DNA of 64,000 nt from Iris pallida (Eukaryota; Streptophyta; Magnoliopsida; Asparagales; Iridaceae): positions 11,951,132 through 12,015,131 of the forward strand of contig JANAVB010003400.1 of the NCBI GenBank assembly GCA_029216955.1, read 5' to 3'. Position 1 is the stretch's first letter, and the number at the start of each line of letters is the position of its first letter. Under the pieces are notes generated by a model. The model worked only from the letters and a program-made list of their open reading frames with translations. It made no database searches and was not told the DNA's origin. Position numbers and translations under genes: made by a program. Of the stretch, positions 1 to 10,847 are shown piece after piece.

Positions 1-1541
1 AAAAACCAAAACAGAAAAAACTGTGCAAAAACAGTCCACGCCTCGTGCACGTGTTCACGTCGTTCGTGTGCACGACACGACACGACACAACCCACGTGGT
101 TGTGTCCCAGGGTTGTCCTAGTGTAGGGCTAGGGTTAGGACACCCTGCCACGTGTCCACGCGCATGTGCAAGACACGGGACACGCGTGTCAGTGCATGTT
201 TTCAGCAGAAAGCTGCACAGTGCGAGAACGGTGCACACGTTCGTGCATGTCCGACACGACACGTGGGGCCCTAAAACTTGGGGAGCCCCGTGTCAGTGTC
301 GGCCCCTAGCTTTACGTCGAGTCTCACGTGTCAAAGTGGCGTGTCCTAGGCACTGTGTCCCCCGAAGTGCAGGGCATGCACAGTGCCCGTGCACGGGCGT
401 GCGCGACCGCGTGTTCGCGTACCCGACACGACTCGACACGACACTAAGACACCACAAAAACTCCAAAAATGTGTAAGCGAGGCCAAACCCTAATTTTCTA
501 TTCAAACACAATCCAAAAATTCACACGAAATGCCCATTGAGGCATTTCAACAAACACATCAAACATGACACTGATACGTGTCCAGTTATGACACGAAATG
601 GACACAACTTTTTGGGGATTCCTATTCCTACAGTTAGGTTAGGTCTAGGGCTCCCTAATGATGCAAAAATTTTAGGATTCTAAGGTGTGGAAATGAATTT
701 ACCTATGAGTGTCAAAAGCCTAAAAAAGCTCCACAAGGAGGTGCTCCTCTTGATGGCCAAACTCTACCAATGTGCTCCAAATCTGAGAATACTTGATACC
801 AACAGCAATTAGATAGAGATTAGAACCTATTGCAATTGATTTGAAGGAAAATGGAGTTGAAATGGATTTTCTATGATTTTAGAAAGATGGAGACTCACCT
901 CTTCCAAAACTTGCACAAATCCCAATGGAGGCTAGCCCTAAATTCTAGGAGGGGATTAAATAGGGGGAAAGGATCAATAGTGGCTGCCATGGGCTGATTA
1001 GAATTAGGGTTAGCTACATGGTGTGGGCCTATGGGCTTTAAGTCTCAAGTCATTAGTCATGACTTATGAAGTCATAAGCCATTTTAGCCTAATCAACTCC
1101 AAAACTCTCCAAACAAGTTCTAATGACTTAAACCTCACTAAATTAGGTCAAACCAAGTTTACTTAACCTAACCAAGTGGTCTTAACCTAGGTTAGTCACT
1201 AGGTTAGTCTACCAAGGTCATTGCTAGTCAAGTCAACCTAGTCAACCCTCATTCAAACAATTCCAAAATAATTTCTAAAAATTCCCATAAATTCAAATAA
1301 ATTATAATAAATCCAAATAATCCTAAAAATGTCAAAAATATCCTAATCACATGGCTAGGCTCTAGGGTAGGCAGTCTCTACTGTTCACTAGCAAAACACC
1401 AAAAATCACAAGTCATGAATTTAAATAGTTTAAAAATAATTAAAAATCACTAAAAATCATAATATGAAATAGATATCCTTAAATAATAATTATAATTACA
1501 AAATTTCAAAATTACCCTCTTCTGGAAAACTGGGTGTTACA
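1..1541 (-). repeat. 3' LTR of element A (truncated by window edge)
   Basis: This segment matches 6061-7602 nearly base for base from 500 to 1541 and with more differences in the GC-rich part (30-460). The minus-strand LTR start is at 1541 (TGTAACACCC). A TATA-like TATTTAA lies on the minus strand at 956-962, just after a C-rich run, in the same place as in the 5' LTR. Open frames inside it are not conserved coding and are not called. Confidence 0.85.
956..962 (-). promoter_or_regulatory. TATA-like box in 3' LTR of A
   Basis: Minus-strand TATTTAA follows a run of C residues about 580 nt into the LTR. The same C-run plus TATTTAA arrangement occurs at 7017-7023 in A and at 17759-17765 and 48555-48561 in C, so it is conserved between families and is a good candidate for the core promoter. 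Transcription start is not demonstrated. Confidence 0.5.
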
Positions 1542-1555
1542 ATCCTACCCACCTT
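1542..1555 (-). promoter_or_regulatory. Polypurine tract of element A
   Basis: On the minus strand the sequence AAGGTGGGTAGGAT directly precedes the 3' LTR start. Just upstream is GAGGACGAAATTTTTATAA, the run that typically ends Tekay/Del pol. Element E has the same tract beside its 3' LTR (40201-40213). It would prime plus-strand DNA synthesis. Confidence 0.75.
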
Positions 1556-2184
1556 ATAAAAATTTCGTCCTCGAAATTGAGATGATCGCCCCCCTTCTAG
1601 GTCAACATAGTCAAGGGTCAATTACTAGACAATTTTTTTAACATCCTAGTACTTGGTCCTCAGCTGGTCAACTTCTTAGGATTTACCTATGCTAGCTACC
1701 TAGTGTTGGCAACTAGAGATTAGCAAAAGAATCTCGATAATAGGCTTGCTCTAACTTCCCAATCCTATCTGGTTACCCATAACTAAATACCTACAAGCTA
1801 AGCACACCAATCACAAATACCACATATACATAAGCTTAAGAACCACAATCCATCACATATACCTAAGTATCTCACCTGTAATCTATATGTATATAGGCCT
1901 CTCAGTCTTAGGTGAACTACAACTATACTCAAGGACGGGCTCTGGTCACTGGGTGCCTCACTGGAAGGATAGAGGAAACAAAAAATAATCATCAAGGTTG
2001 TATGGCATACTAACATCCTGTATGTATAAACTGCTTGGTATTATAGATAACAGGAGAATTATCAGCAATGGGTTACTATTCTAGTACCAATGCTAACTAT
2101 CACCTCTAGGGTACAGACACTCTACAAGTCACCATATCATTATACTATGAAGGAACCACCTACTCAAAATACAATATGTTAATC

Positions 2185-2470
2185 ATATGCGTCTATCCAA
2201 AAATCACATTGTCCAGAGTCTTCATCATGCTAGTGAGCAAGGCTACGATAATCACAGAGTCCTTGACTAAGGTATGTACCTCTAGGTTCATGATATTTAA
2301 AAAATTTCACATTGCCGCATGCGACAGCAAAAACCTTAAATTCCCATACCCGAGAAATACATCCAAAATCTGACTACGTGTCCTCACTATGCCAACTAAC
2401 ACGACTATCGAAGATTCTAGATCCCATGATTTAGGTGACCTAGCCCATATGATTTCCTCAGAAAGGAAAA
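2185..2470 (-). other. Conserved LARD internal block, copy in A
   Basis: About 285 bp that recurs in C (22230-22500, plus strand) and E (42180-42460, minus strand), always in the same orientation relative to the element and a few hundred bases after the primer site. It holds a GCATGC-centred palindrome (2314-2325). No frame is open in all three copies, so the conservation looks like that of an RNA or DNA signal. Packaging or dimerisation is a guess. Confidence 0.65.
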
Positions 2471-2503
2471 AAATGAACATAACAAAAGAGCAACATAACA
2501 AAA

Positions 2504-2917
2504 TTAATCAATCAACAAGGAACAGATGGAACCGGATTTCAAGGTAGTTATAAAGACAACTTCGGGAATGGAATCAAGAAGAACGGAACTTGTAGCAAGA
2601 TCTCCAATGGTCTGTGCATCATCGACTGTCCTGACGATAGCACGCCCCTGCTGGTTTTCCCTGGTCTGCTGCTGATGCTGCATGAACCGCTGCTGCTGAG
2701 AGAAATCGGGAATGACGGGAAAAAGTCTCCGTACAGACAGAGGCGCACCTCCAATATAGCAGAAACGCCAACCTGAGTCGGCACAACAAGAGCTGCGGTC
2801 TCGAGGCCCTGATGAACAGGACGAGAGGTGGCCAGCCTCTCGATAGTATTCCCCGAACCGAAGTGATGAGATCGTGTCTTCATAACCATCATGAAAACAG
2901 ATCAAAACAAGAAGCAA
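2504..2917 (-). pseudogene. gag: Gag-like N-terminal fragment in element A
   Basis: Two overlapping minus-strand frames are open here: 137 aa (2917-2504) and 114 aa (2892-2548). The same pair recurs in C at 21767-22223. One frame gives a Met-rich start followed by TRSH and IERLATSRPV; the other gives a Gln-rich stretch with MQHQQQTR and DLATSS. Position directly after the primer site fits the start of gag, and Gln-rich N-terminal parts are usual in Tekay Gag, but no CCHC knuckle or capsid core follows. I infer a truncated gag 5' end in which the frame switches at an indel. It could instead be a short protein specific to these LARDs. Confidence 0.4.
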
Positions 2918-3131
2918 TTTCTGAGAATAAAGCGAAAATTCAAAGGAGGACAGTTTATATTCAAAAGGAAGTCAATAAGCAACAATTTTAGACAAAAGGA
3001 ATCTGATTAAGAGTTTTTCCTAATGTGATTGAGTACCTCTCCGTTAAAGCCTATCTCTCAATCCTATCGCAGGCTCGCAGCAGTACAACTAAGTCGCCGT
3101 ACTACCACGATATCGCACTAATGCGACTCTC

Positions 3132-3149
3132 GACCTGCATGGGCTACCA
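3132..3149 (-). promoter_or_regulatory. Primer-binding site of element A (tRNA-Ile-like)
   Basis: Minus-strand TGGTAGCCCATGCAGGTC begins 9 nt after the 5' LTR end (3159). From memory of plant tRNA-Ile(AAU), whose acceptor end reads ATGGGCCA plus CCA, this matches with one mismatch in 18. Elements C and E have the corresponding sequence at the same 9-nt spacing. Tekay/Del elements more usually use initiator tRNA-Met. Confidence 0.55.
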
Positions 3150-4207
3150 CTAAAAACGTGTCACGACTCGCACCCTAGGGTAAGGGTACGAGAGCGTAAC
3201 AACGTCCAGTCTACGCCGCAGTGTCGGCGGTAGAACGCTGTTCTAGGTCATGAACTATAACTAACATAATATGAATACTCTCCATAAGGAGGCCAATACA
3301 GAGGTACAACTCAATCACAATCTAAGGTAGAATGTAGCATGATGGAAATAGATAATAGAATCCTCAACTGAGGTACAGCAGATTGAAATAATAAAGTCCC
3401 AATCATCTCTAAAATATACAATTCTGGAAAATAAAGGCAATAGCTAAACATGAAAAGAAGAACAGTCTAAGCTATCTACACTATACAGGGTATCATCCTG
3501 AGCAGCTGCCTGAACCTCCCCAGGGGTCCAGGTCGCGAGTGTCAACTAAGCCAGCTCCAAGTAAGGGGGTGCAGGGTTCCTCATCATCCTCTGTAAAAAT
3601 TTTAACAGGTCCAGTCAGGACAGGAACGAGTACAACTCATCAAGAAATCCCAAGTAAATAACAGAGAACTATAAAGCAGTTATAGATAGTTTTATTGATG
3701 AATATGGAAGTTTATATACATGTGATGGTATGGAGAACAGATAAGATACAAGGAAAGTAAGAACTAAAATAAGAGAAGAATGATGGCAATGAAGACTGTA
3801 AAATAAATCTAGCTGAACTAAAGTAACATAATAAGTCCAGAATATAAATGTAAACAAGTACAAAACCCAAGTAAATCCAGACAACATGAATCTGATACCA
3901 GGTGGTTCCAGTACAAGATGAGTCCGATATAAGGTGAGTCCAGTTGGTGATCAAAGGTTCCAGGGTGAGTCCAGCCTATACTCTAACAGTGTGTTTTAAA
4001 ATATCGGGATCGACATGTGAACGGTTGTAGGTAATACGGCAGACCGCACACTCAGCCAAGTGTGGGATGGCTATTATTCCAGTATAATTCCAAGGGAGTG
4101 GTTCCAGTATTTGGGTATGTTCACATGCCTATTCCAATATTTCCCCGCCCAGCAAGTACAAGTGAATCCATAATCCTACACAAAAATGTATAAGTCCAGC
4201 CATTATA

Positions 4208-4306
4208 CGAATGGTTCCAGTAAATGATTCCAGGGTGGTTCCAGTAGATGATTCCAGTAGATGGTTCCAGTAGGTGGTTCCAGTAGGTGGTTCCAGTAGT
4301 GGTTCC
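4208..4306. repeat. 13-bp minisatellite in 5' LTR of A
   Basis: About seven imperfect units of the type GGTTCCAGTAGGT follow each other, with variants GATTCCAGTAGAT. Scattered single GGTTCCAG motifs occur from 3900 to 4110 as well. The array accounts for the apparent short minus-strand frame here, which is repeat translation and not a gene. Confidence 0.75.
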
Positions 4307-4600
4307 AGAATAGAGGCCAGACTTAATAAGTGAGTGTCGCATAAAATGGATCCAGTAATATCAAATCGTGTTTGTAATATAGAATCAAATAGAACTAGCT
4401 ACAACTGAAGTATAGTAAACAACAAGTAAATGGAAGAACTATCAGAGAATGTACTCGCCTGCTACTCTGAAAAGGGTAGTATAATATCAGATGTCTGCAC
4501 CAGAGTCACAATGTCCTAAACAGAGAAATATGGGTTATAATATGTTTAAAATAAGGTAAATGAAGTTTACGATGCAATCTACATGATTCTAAGCCAATCT

Positions 4601-4711
4601 AGGTCAAGTCAACTATTGGTCAACACTCTAGTCAACTTGGTCAATTAGTCAAATCTTGGTCAAACCTAGAAGTCAAACTAGGTCAACCAAGTCAAACCTA
4701 AGTCAAACTAG
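4601..4711 (-). promoter_or_regulatory. TTGAC (W-box-like) array in LTR of A
   Basis: Eleven GTCAA cores (TTGAC on the element strand) occur in about 110 bp. TTGAC(C/T) is the core of the W-box recognised by plant WRKY factors. Equivalent arrays lie at the matching place in the LTRs of C, E and K. Binding is inferred only. Confidence 0.5.
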
Positions 4712-5989
4712 TCTATACTAGTCTAACTAGTCCATTCTAGGTCTAATAAGACTAACAAGTCTAATCTAGACTCTACACTGACACACAGGCACAACCATAG
4801 GCCATAGGCTAAGAGACTAGGCCATAGGCTAAACCAAGTCTAAACCAACCTATGACACACCTACACAAGGCTATACTATATCTAAAATAATACAAAATTG
4901 CAATATTAATATAATCTAAAATAGGAATTTATAACATATAGGTTATCTATATGAAAACCATACCTACATATCTATTAATATATGATATGGTACACACAAG
5001 GGCATATAGGTACCCTTAATATCACACATATAAAATATCACATATATATGAAAAGTGAGAGGGGGACACATGACTATGTGTCCAAGTGTATGTGTGTGTG
5101 TGTATCATGAGAATAGGCATGTGTGTGTTAGAGTGAAGTGAGACAATTACATAAGTGTGTGTGTAGAGGGTGTATGGATGTGTGATATGATAGTGAGGCA
5201 TGTTACATAGGTGTGTGTGTAGAGGGAACACAGTGAAGTGAGGGTGTCTAATGCCATGGGTGTGTGACTAGAGGACAGTGAGCAACAGTGATATTAAGAG
5301 TGTAAAAAATAGTGAGATAATAAGTGTAGATAAACTCAGATATCACCCACCCCAAAACAGTTTAAAACCAATTTAAACTTAGTTCAACTGAACCCAAAAA
5401 TCAGCTCACAGCAATCAGATTTAAACCCAACTTCATATCCAGTTTTGCATGAACAACCCCCCCCCCCCCCCCCTCAATCTCAGTTAAAACAGTTTGAACC
5501 CTCCCTCTTCAAATCAGTTTCAGAAAATAGGAATCAAACATCAGTTAACAGTCCAACTCAGTTTAAAACCATATCCCAATTCAGTTAAAACAGTCCAAAC
5601 AGGGCCCTAATCTCAGTTAACAGTTCCTATACCATTCTCAGATATCACATGAAGAATTAGAGCATTAAACAACAGTTCAACAACTCATGATAGCACACAA
5701 AACTATTTAGAACAATCCCTATATTTAAATCTCAGGTTTTGAACCAAAACCTCATCCAAACAACCCGAATTTCAACACACTATTAGAACTCATATAGGTG
5801 AACAAGTTAGGGTTTAATAACATACAATTAACAGTATATAATAGGTTAAAAATATTGACAAAAGTCAAATATGAAATCTGGACTGAAATAGTAAATTAGG
5901 CTGATACTAAGTTTCAGAAAAAAATAGGGAATTGGGAATTTGAACAATGAATTTGAATTTAAAACTCAATAAAGAGGTTGGTAAAGTTA

Positions 5990-6530
5990 AAACATAATGT
6001 GCTCGTGCTATGTGATGTGTTTGTGTCCACAAAAGTGGACACAAACGTGTCCATTCAATAAAAACCAAAACAGGAAAAATTGTGCAAAAATAGTCCACTC
6101 CTCGTGCACGTGTTCACGTCGTTCATGTGTACGACACGACACGACACAACCCACGTGGTTGTGTCCCAGGGTTGACCTAGTGTAGGGCTAGGGTTAGGAT
6201 ACCCTGCCACGTGTCCATGTCGCATGTGCAAGACACGGGACACGCGTGTCAGTGCACGTTTTTTAGCAGAAAACTACACAGTACGAGAATGGTGCACGCG
6301 TTCGTGCGTGTTCGACATGACACGTGGGGCCCTGAAACTTAGGGAGCTCCGTGTCAGTGTCAGCCCCTAGCTATACGTCGAGTCTCACGTGTCGAAGTGG
6401 CGTGTCCGAGGCGCTGTGTCCCCCGAAGTGCAGGACATGCACAGTACCCGTGCACGCGCGCGCGCGACCGCGTGTTCGCATGCCCGACACGACTCGACAC
6501 GACACTAAGACACCACAAAAACTCCAGAAA
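5990..6530. other. GC-rich ACACG/CACGTG island in LTR of A
   Basis: The island is dense in the pentamers ACACG and CGTGT and includes several CACGTG and CACGTGTC words, in an otherwise AT-rich LTR. The copy in the left LTR is at 30-460. C has a comparable island at 18280-18780 and 49075-49463. CACGTG is the G-box core of bZIP and bHLH factors. The frames seen here on both strands follow from the simple composition. Confidence 0.6.
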
Positions 6531-7016
6531 CATGTAAGCGAGACCAAACCCTAATTTCCTATTCAAACACAATCCAAAAATTCACACGAAATGCCCATTG
6601 AGGCATTTCAACAAACACATCAAACATGACACTGATACGTGTCCAGTTAGGACACGAAATAGACACAACTTTTTGGGGATTCCTATTCCTATAGTTAGCT
6701 TAGGTCTAGGGCTCCCTAATGATGCAAAAATTTCAGGATTCTAAGGTGTGGAAATGAATTTACCTATGAGTGTCAAAAGCCTAAAAAAGCTCCACAAGGA
6801 GGTGCTCCTCTTGATGGCCAAACTCTACCAATGTGCTCCAAATCTGAGAATACTTGATACCAACAGCAAGTAAATAGAGATTAGAACCTATTGCAATTGA
6901 TTTGAAGGAAAATGGAGTTGAAATGGATTTTCTATGATTTTAGAAAGATGGAGACTCACCTCTTCCAAAACTTGCACAAATCCCAATGGAGGCTAGCCCT
7001 AAATTCTAGGAGGGGA

Positions 7017-7023
7017 TTAAATA
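7017..7023 (-). promoter_or_regulatory. TATA-like box in 5' LTR of A
   Basis: Minus-strand TATTTAA after a C-run, 580 nt into the LTR, matching 956-962. It is the best candidate for the promoter that would transcribe element A. Confidence 0.5.
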
Positions 7024-7602
7024 GGGGGAAAGGATCAATAGTGGCTGCCATGGGCTGATTAGAATTAGGGTTAGCTACATGGTGTGGGCCTATGGGCTTT
7101 AAGTCTCAAGTCATTAGTCATGACTTATGAAGTCATAAGCCATTTTAGCCTAATCAACTCCAAAACTCTCCAAACAAGTTCTAATGACTTAAACCTCACT
7201 AAATTAGGTCAAACCAAGTTTACTTAACCTAACCAAGTAGTCTTAACCTAGGTTAGTCACTAGGTTAGTCTACCAAGGTCATTACTAGTCAAGTCAACCT
7301 AGTCAACCCTCATTCAAATAATTCCAAAATAATTTCTAAAAATTCCCATAAATTCAAATAAATTATAATAAATCCAAATAACCCTAAAAATGTCAAAAAT
7401 ACCCTAATAACATGGCTAGGCTCTAGGATAGGCAGTCTCTACTGTTCACTAGCAAAATACTAAAAATCACAAGTCATGAATTTAAATAGTTTAAAAATAA
7501 TTAAAAATCACTAAAAATCATAATATAAAATAAATATCCTTAAATAATAATTATAATTACAAAATTTCAAAATTACCCTCTTTTAGAAAACTGGGTGTCA
7601 CA

Positions 7603-8230
7603 CGAGGTAGGGGCGTCGGCTTGTCGTCCCCACTGATCGCTCCGTTTTGGCAATCATGTATCTCAAACAAGTGGTCTTTTCTGATCTAGAGAGCTCAGTA
7701 CAGGAAGCTTCTGACCGATGACTCCCTAACCACCATCGGCTTCAGCCTCGCATCCAGCTGCCACTGCTGCACCTCCCATAAATCAGAAATGACTGAGCAT
7801 ATCCTGCTCTCCAGAGATCTTGCTACTCAGATTTGGCACGACCTTTCTCGTCCTTGCGGGAAGAGGCATCGTCCCGGGGTCTTCAACGATCTCCTGGACA
7901 ACTGGGGCGGCTCCCATAGCCATCAGATCGTCACAGCCGCTAGAATTTGGATACTCTGGAAGAACCAAAACAAATTCAGGTATGAAGGTCGCCAATACTA
8001 CCCATCACAACTGATCCGAGAAGTCCTTCGATAAATTCTTAAACTCAAAAGTCGTTGCTCCCACTCTACGGATCGATTTTGGCAGGCTTTGCTATAGCCC
8101 CGAGTACCGCTTGCCCTTCGGTGCCCAGCTAAGGCTGTTAGGTTTTATTGTTTCTTCGCGCTTGGCGCGCTTACTTGTATAGGCTTTGACATTTTGCGCC
8201 TAATACATCAATAAAAGTCCTTTTGCTAAA
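7603..8230 (+). pseudogene. 3' end of an L1-type LINE (zinc-binding RVT tail and 3' UTR)
   Basis: The plus strand encodes a piece with a Cys/His pattern (SCHCC ... EHILLS ... IWHDL) and the frame at 7789-8034 (81 aa) with RIWILWKNQN, the layout of the zinc-binding domain that ends ORF2 of plant L1 LINEs. The frame ends at 8034. The following 200 bp read like a LINE 3' UTR (TTCGCGCTTGGCGCGCTTA, then AATACATCAATAAAAG) and run into a TA-rich tail. Endonuclease and RT are absent; they may lie beyond the window's left edge if element A inserted into the LINE, or may never have been there if it was 5' truncated. Confidence 0.7.
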
Positions 8231-8320
<90 letters not shown>

Positions 8321-8332
8321 ATATATATATAT
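8231..8332. repeat. (TA)n microsatellite at the LINE tail
   Basis: About 100 bp of near-perfect TA repeat with two TTTA interruptions directly follows the LINE 3' UTR. It may be an expanded LINE tail. The plus-strand Ile-Tyr frame is meaningless. Confidence 0.9.
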
Positions 8333-8568
8333 CACTCATATTAGTCACTTACCTATAATTACCCTTTACATTATTTATGGGTTACTTAACTTAGATAACC
8401 CTTACCTTTAATTACCTTTATACCCTAACTAAGATGCCTACTAGACCATTACCTTACCTTAGACAGACTAGGTAATTACCTATTACCTACCATATAGGTA
8501 ATACAGTACCTTGGATTAGGTAATACCATTACCAGATATTAGGTAATATCCTTACCTCACTAGATAGG
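8333..8568. other. AT-rich flank with repeated GGTAAT/ATTACC words
   Basis: No frame or known element is seen. TTACCT, AGGTAAT and ATTACC recur many times, including the perfect palindrome AGGTAATTACCT (about 8470). It could be a remnant of another LTR; 55550-55690 has a similar flavour but no convincing alignment by eye. Confidence 0.5.
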
Positions 8569-10762
8569 TGAAACCCCTTGCCAACAAACCCATATGGCTT
8601 GGGCACTGCACAAAAGCTATGAAGCTGCTGCCAAGAGCAAAAGCTCAGGTCCTAAGGCCAGCAATATTCTGATGGCCTAATGTTTCCTGGCCAATGGCCT
8701 GGGCAGTGGCCAAGCTACCGAACATTGGACATGGGAAATTCCCCTGCTGCTGCTACTGCAATGGCAGCTAATACAAGCCCCTACAATGCAAGACCAAGTG
8801 TCTCTAATACTACACTTGGTAACAATCTTATCCCTTTTAATCCAAACTAATACTTGGTCTGATACCCACACTGTTCATTAGAAAAATCCAACCAAACACT
8901 AAATCTTGTACTTTACATATACCCTTCACTCACCCTTACTCATTTCTCTAACTCATACACACATGAACTAAAGACACGAGGACTGAACTCTTGACTGATA
9001 TATGAACACTAAGATAGGACACTCATCCCTAAACACTATAGACACTGACAATCATAAAACACTAATATTTGGCACTCGAATTGGTGCCCCCACAGACACA
9101 CACTGATACCTGAGCTGTATGACAGTGATACACTTCATTGATATATGGGTTCGGACCTGAGAATAGCCTATGGTTCAAAGTTCACATTGCCACACCCTTC
9201 TCACTATCAAGAGGGTGGCCTTCCCTCTCACTTTCGAACACACAGTGATTGGGGGCTCTCCAATCTTAGCTGCTATATACAGGGACCCCCTCTTAGTCCT
9301 GTAGTCATTTGGCATTGGCCTAAGGCTGCCTTCCTACTGCTCACCATATATCTGAATACTATTCCATCTTTTGACACACACATAAACACTGATACATAAA
9401 CTGCATCCTCCCAATCCCTTCTGAAACATGAACTAAAACACTTGGTTAAGACACAAGGCCTATGGCCAAGTGAGATTAGCCAATAGCCAAAAGCCTAAGG
9501 CCAAAATGGCCTAACTGTTACCTAAATAGGAAGTAACATCTTGGCCTATGGCCAAGAGCCTACTGCTTAGTGAAGGCAGTGGCTAAAGTCTCTGCCACAG
9601 TTCTATGGCCAAACGACAACCAAGCGGCTATGCCCGAGCCTATACTCACACAGTTAGTCCCTAACTCCCCTTCCCTAATACTGTCTCCTACTGACACTGA
9701 AAGCATGGAAGTAATCTCCTGCTCTTCTGAATCAAAACAGTTCCAAAACCCCCCTTAAATGTGTACACCCAAACAAAACATATGCAACAAACATCCATGT
9801 ACATATGCGTACATAATATAAATTATATATAACTCATATATATGTATATACATTAGTGAGGTAAACTAGGAAATCACTTATGATGCTTACTAAATGAAAA
9901 ACCAAGCTATCCAAATGCCTAAAACTAAAAAACAAGACTAAAATGACCACTTTGTCATTTTGACAAACACTTGGTGGGCTATCCTCGGATTTCTCCAAGG
10001 ATGGCACAAAAACCCCAAATAAAATATACCAAAATAAGGTTTAGAGCATTGCTTATCTCCCCATAGGTACTCCTAACTAATGTGAGTGTTCCTACTTGTG
10101 TCATGCATGAAGATAGAGCTCAAACTATCAAACTAACAAGAGTTTTACCTATTGGGTGGTTGTTTTTTTCAATAAAGCCTTCTAGGGATGCTTTTGTATC
10201 GAGTTTAACACAATCTCTCTCTCCTTTGGAATCCTTCCCGTGAGCTCCTTGGTCTCCAAACTTTTAGCCTTGTAGGGTGAAGATTTGGGAAGGTTTTAGG
10301 AGAATTTGGAGAAGTTTTGATGGTGGGAATGAAGGAAATGGAAGGAGGCTTGAAGAGGGTTTCTTCTAGGGTTTGTGGAGGCTTCTAAAGGATAAAGAAG
10401 AAGGTGTAAATGCTCTTTATGACCAGCCATCATTGAAGCACTAAAACCCCTTCTAAAATGTCTATTTTACCCCTCAGGTTGTCATAGACACTTTCTTAAA
10501 AGAAGTGTTAGTTGTGCTCTAATTGTGGAATTAATTACTAGTCTAAAACTAGGCTTAACATGACTTAAATTAGGCTAGTTGTGTTCATCCTAGGTTGTAG
10601 GCTCAGGTGGTCATATCTAGTCTAATTGGGTCTACAAGTCAAGATTCAATTATAAGGCTAAACCAACAATAATGAAACCTTCACAATAATTAATTTAAAT
10701 AACTATTCATGCAATATAAATAATGTAAATTGACAAAAATATCTAGGATTGTGGTAGTGACA
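8569..10762 (-). repeat. 3' LTR of element B
   Basis: Minus-strand start TGTCACTACC at 10762, end TTTCA at 8569. It matches 15420-17401 throughout. The start resembles the LTR start of C (17402), showing family kinship. GGCC-containing words (TGGCCAATGGCC and similar) cluster at 8650-8710 and 9440-9610. The rest is AT-rich with no gene. Confidence 0.85.
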
Positions 10763-10777
10763 AATCTAACCTCCTAA
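10763..10777 (-). promoter_or_regulatory. Polypurine tract of element B
   Basis: Minus-strand TTAGGAGGTTAGATT directly precedes the 3' LTR start. It is the plus-strand primer expected in this position, after about 70 bp of AT-rich DNA behind the pol stop. Confidence 0.65.
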
Positions 10778-10847
10778 AATAATCTATCATTGAAATTAAA
10801 GACAAAACAAGCACAGAAATACAAGCAAGAACAAAGAGAACAATACC

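Larger units (their letters stand above)
1542..3158 (-). other. Internal region of element A, largely non-coding
   Basis: Reading on the minus strand from 3158: primer site, a gag-like frame (2917-2504), a conserved non-coding block (2470-2185), then AT-rich DNA without convincing frames to the polypurine tract. Part of 1560-1830 resembles 47390-47640 in element C. No RT, integrase or protease motif is present, so the element cannot be autonomous. Confidence 0.75.
1..7602 (-). mobile_element. Element A: LARD-type non-autonomous LTR retrotransposon (left end outside window)
   Basis: A direct repeat pairs 1-1541 with about 6061-7602. The purine tract beside the left copy (1542-1555) and the primer-site-like sequence beside 3159 show that the element reads on the minus strand, with 5' LTR 3159-7602, internal region 1542-3158 and 3' LTR ending at 1541. 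Both LTRs start TGT(A/G)ACACCC on the minus strand and the 5' LTR ends ...GTGACA. A 4.4-kb LTR around only 1.6 kb of mostly non-coding internal DNA is the architecture known as LARD (large retrotransposon derivative). The LTR copies differ mostly in the GC-rich block and little elsewhere. The five bases right of the element are CGAGG (7603-7607), but the matching target duplication would lie left of the window. Replication must depend on enzymes supplied by a partner, probably a Tekay/Del chromovirus. Confidence 0.8.
3159..7602 (-). repeat. 5' LTR of element A (4,444 bp)
   Basis: Its minus-strand start TGTGACACCC is at 7602 and its end GTGACA at 3159, both fitting TG...CA. Homology to 1-1541 covers its first third. 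The rest matches the LTRs of C and E in short blocks: a GC hairpin near the end (3214-3229), the line GACTGGACCTGTT (about 3603-3615, reverse), the GAGAATGTACTCGCC block (4446-4460), a TTGAC array (4601-4711) and a GT-repeat zone (5085-5235). A 17-base C run (5457-5473) interrupts 5.4 kb. Frames inside are short and not conserved between copies. Confidence 0.8.

Noticed and set aside
45..511. Frames of 143 aa (+) and 72 aa (-) in the GC-rich part of the left LTR of A
   Set aside because: They lie in the ACACG-rich island. The equivalent in the other LTR (6351-6572) has different frame length and start, so there is no sign of coding constraint.
5022..5231. Thr/His-rich 69-aa frame
   Set aside because: Translation of the GT/CA-repeat zone in the LTR of A.
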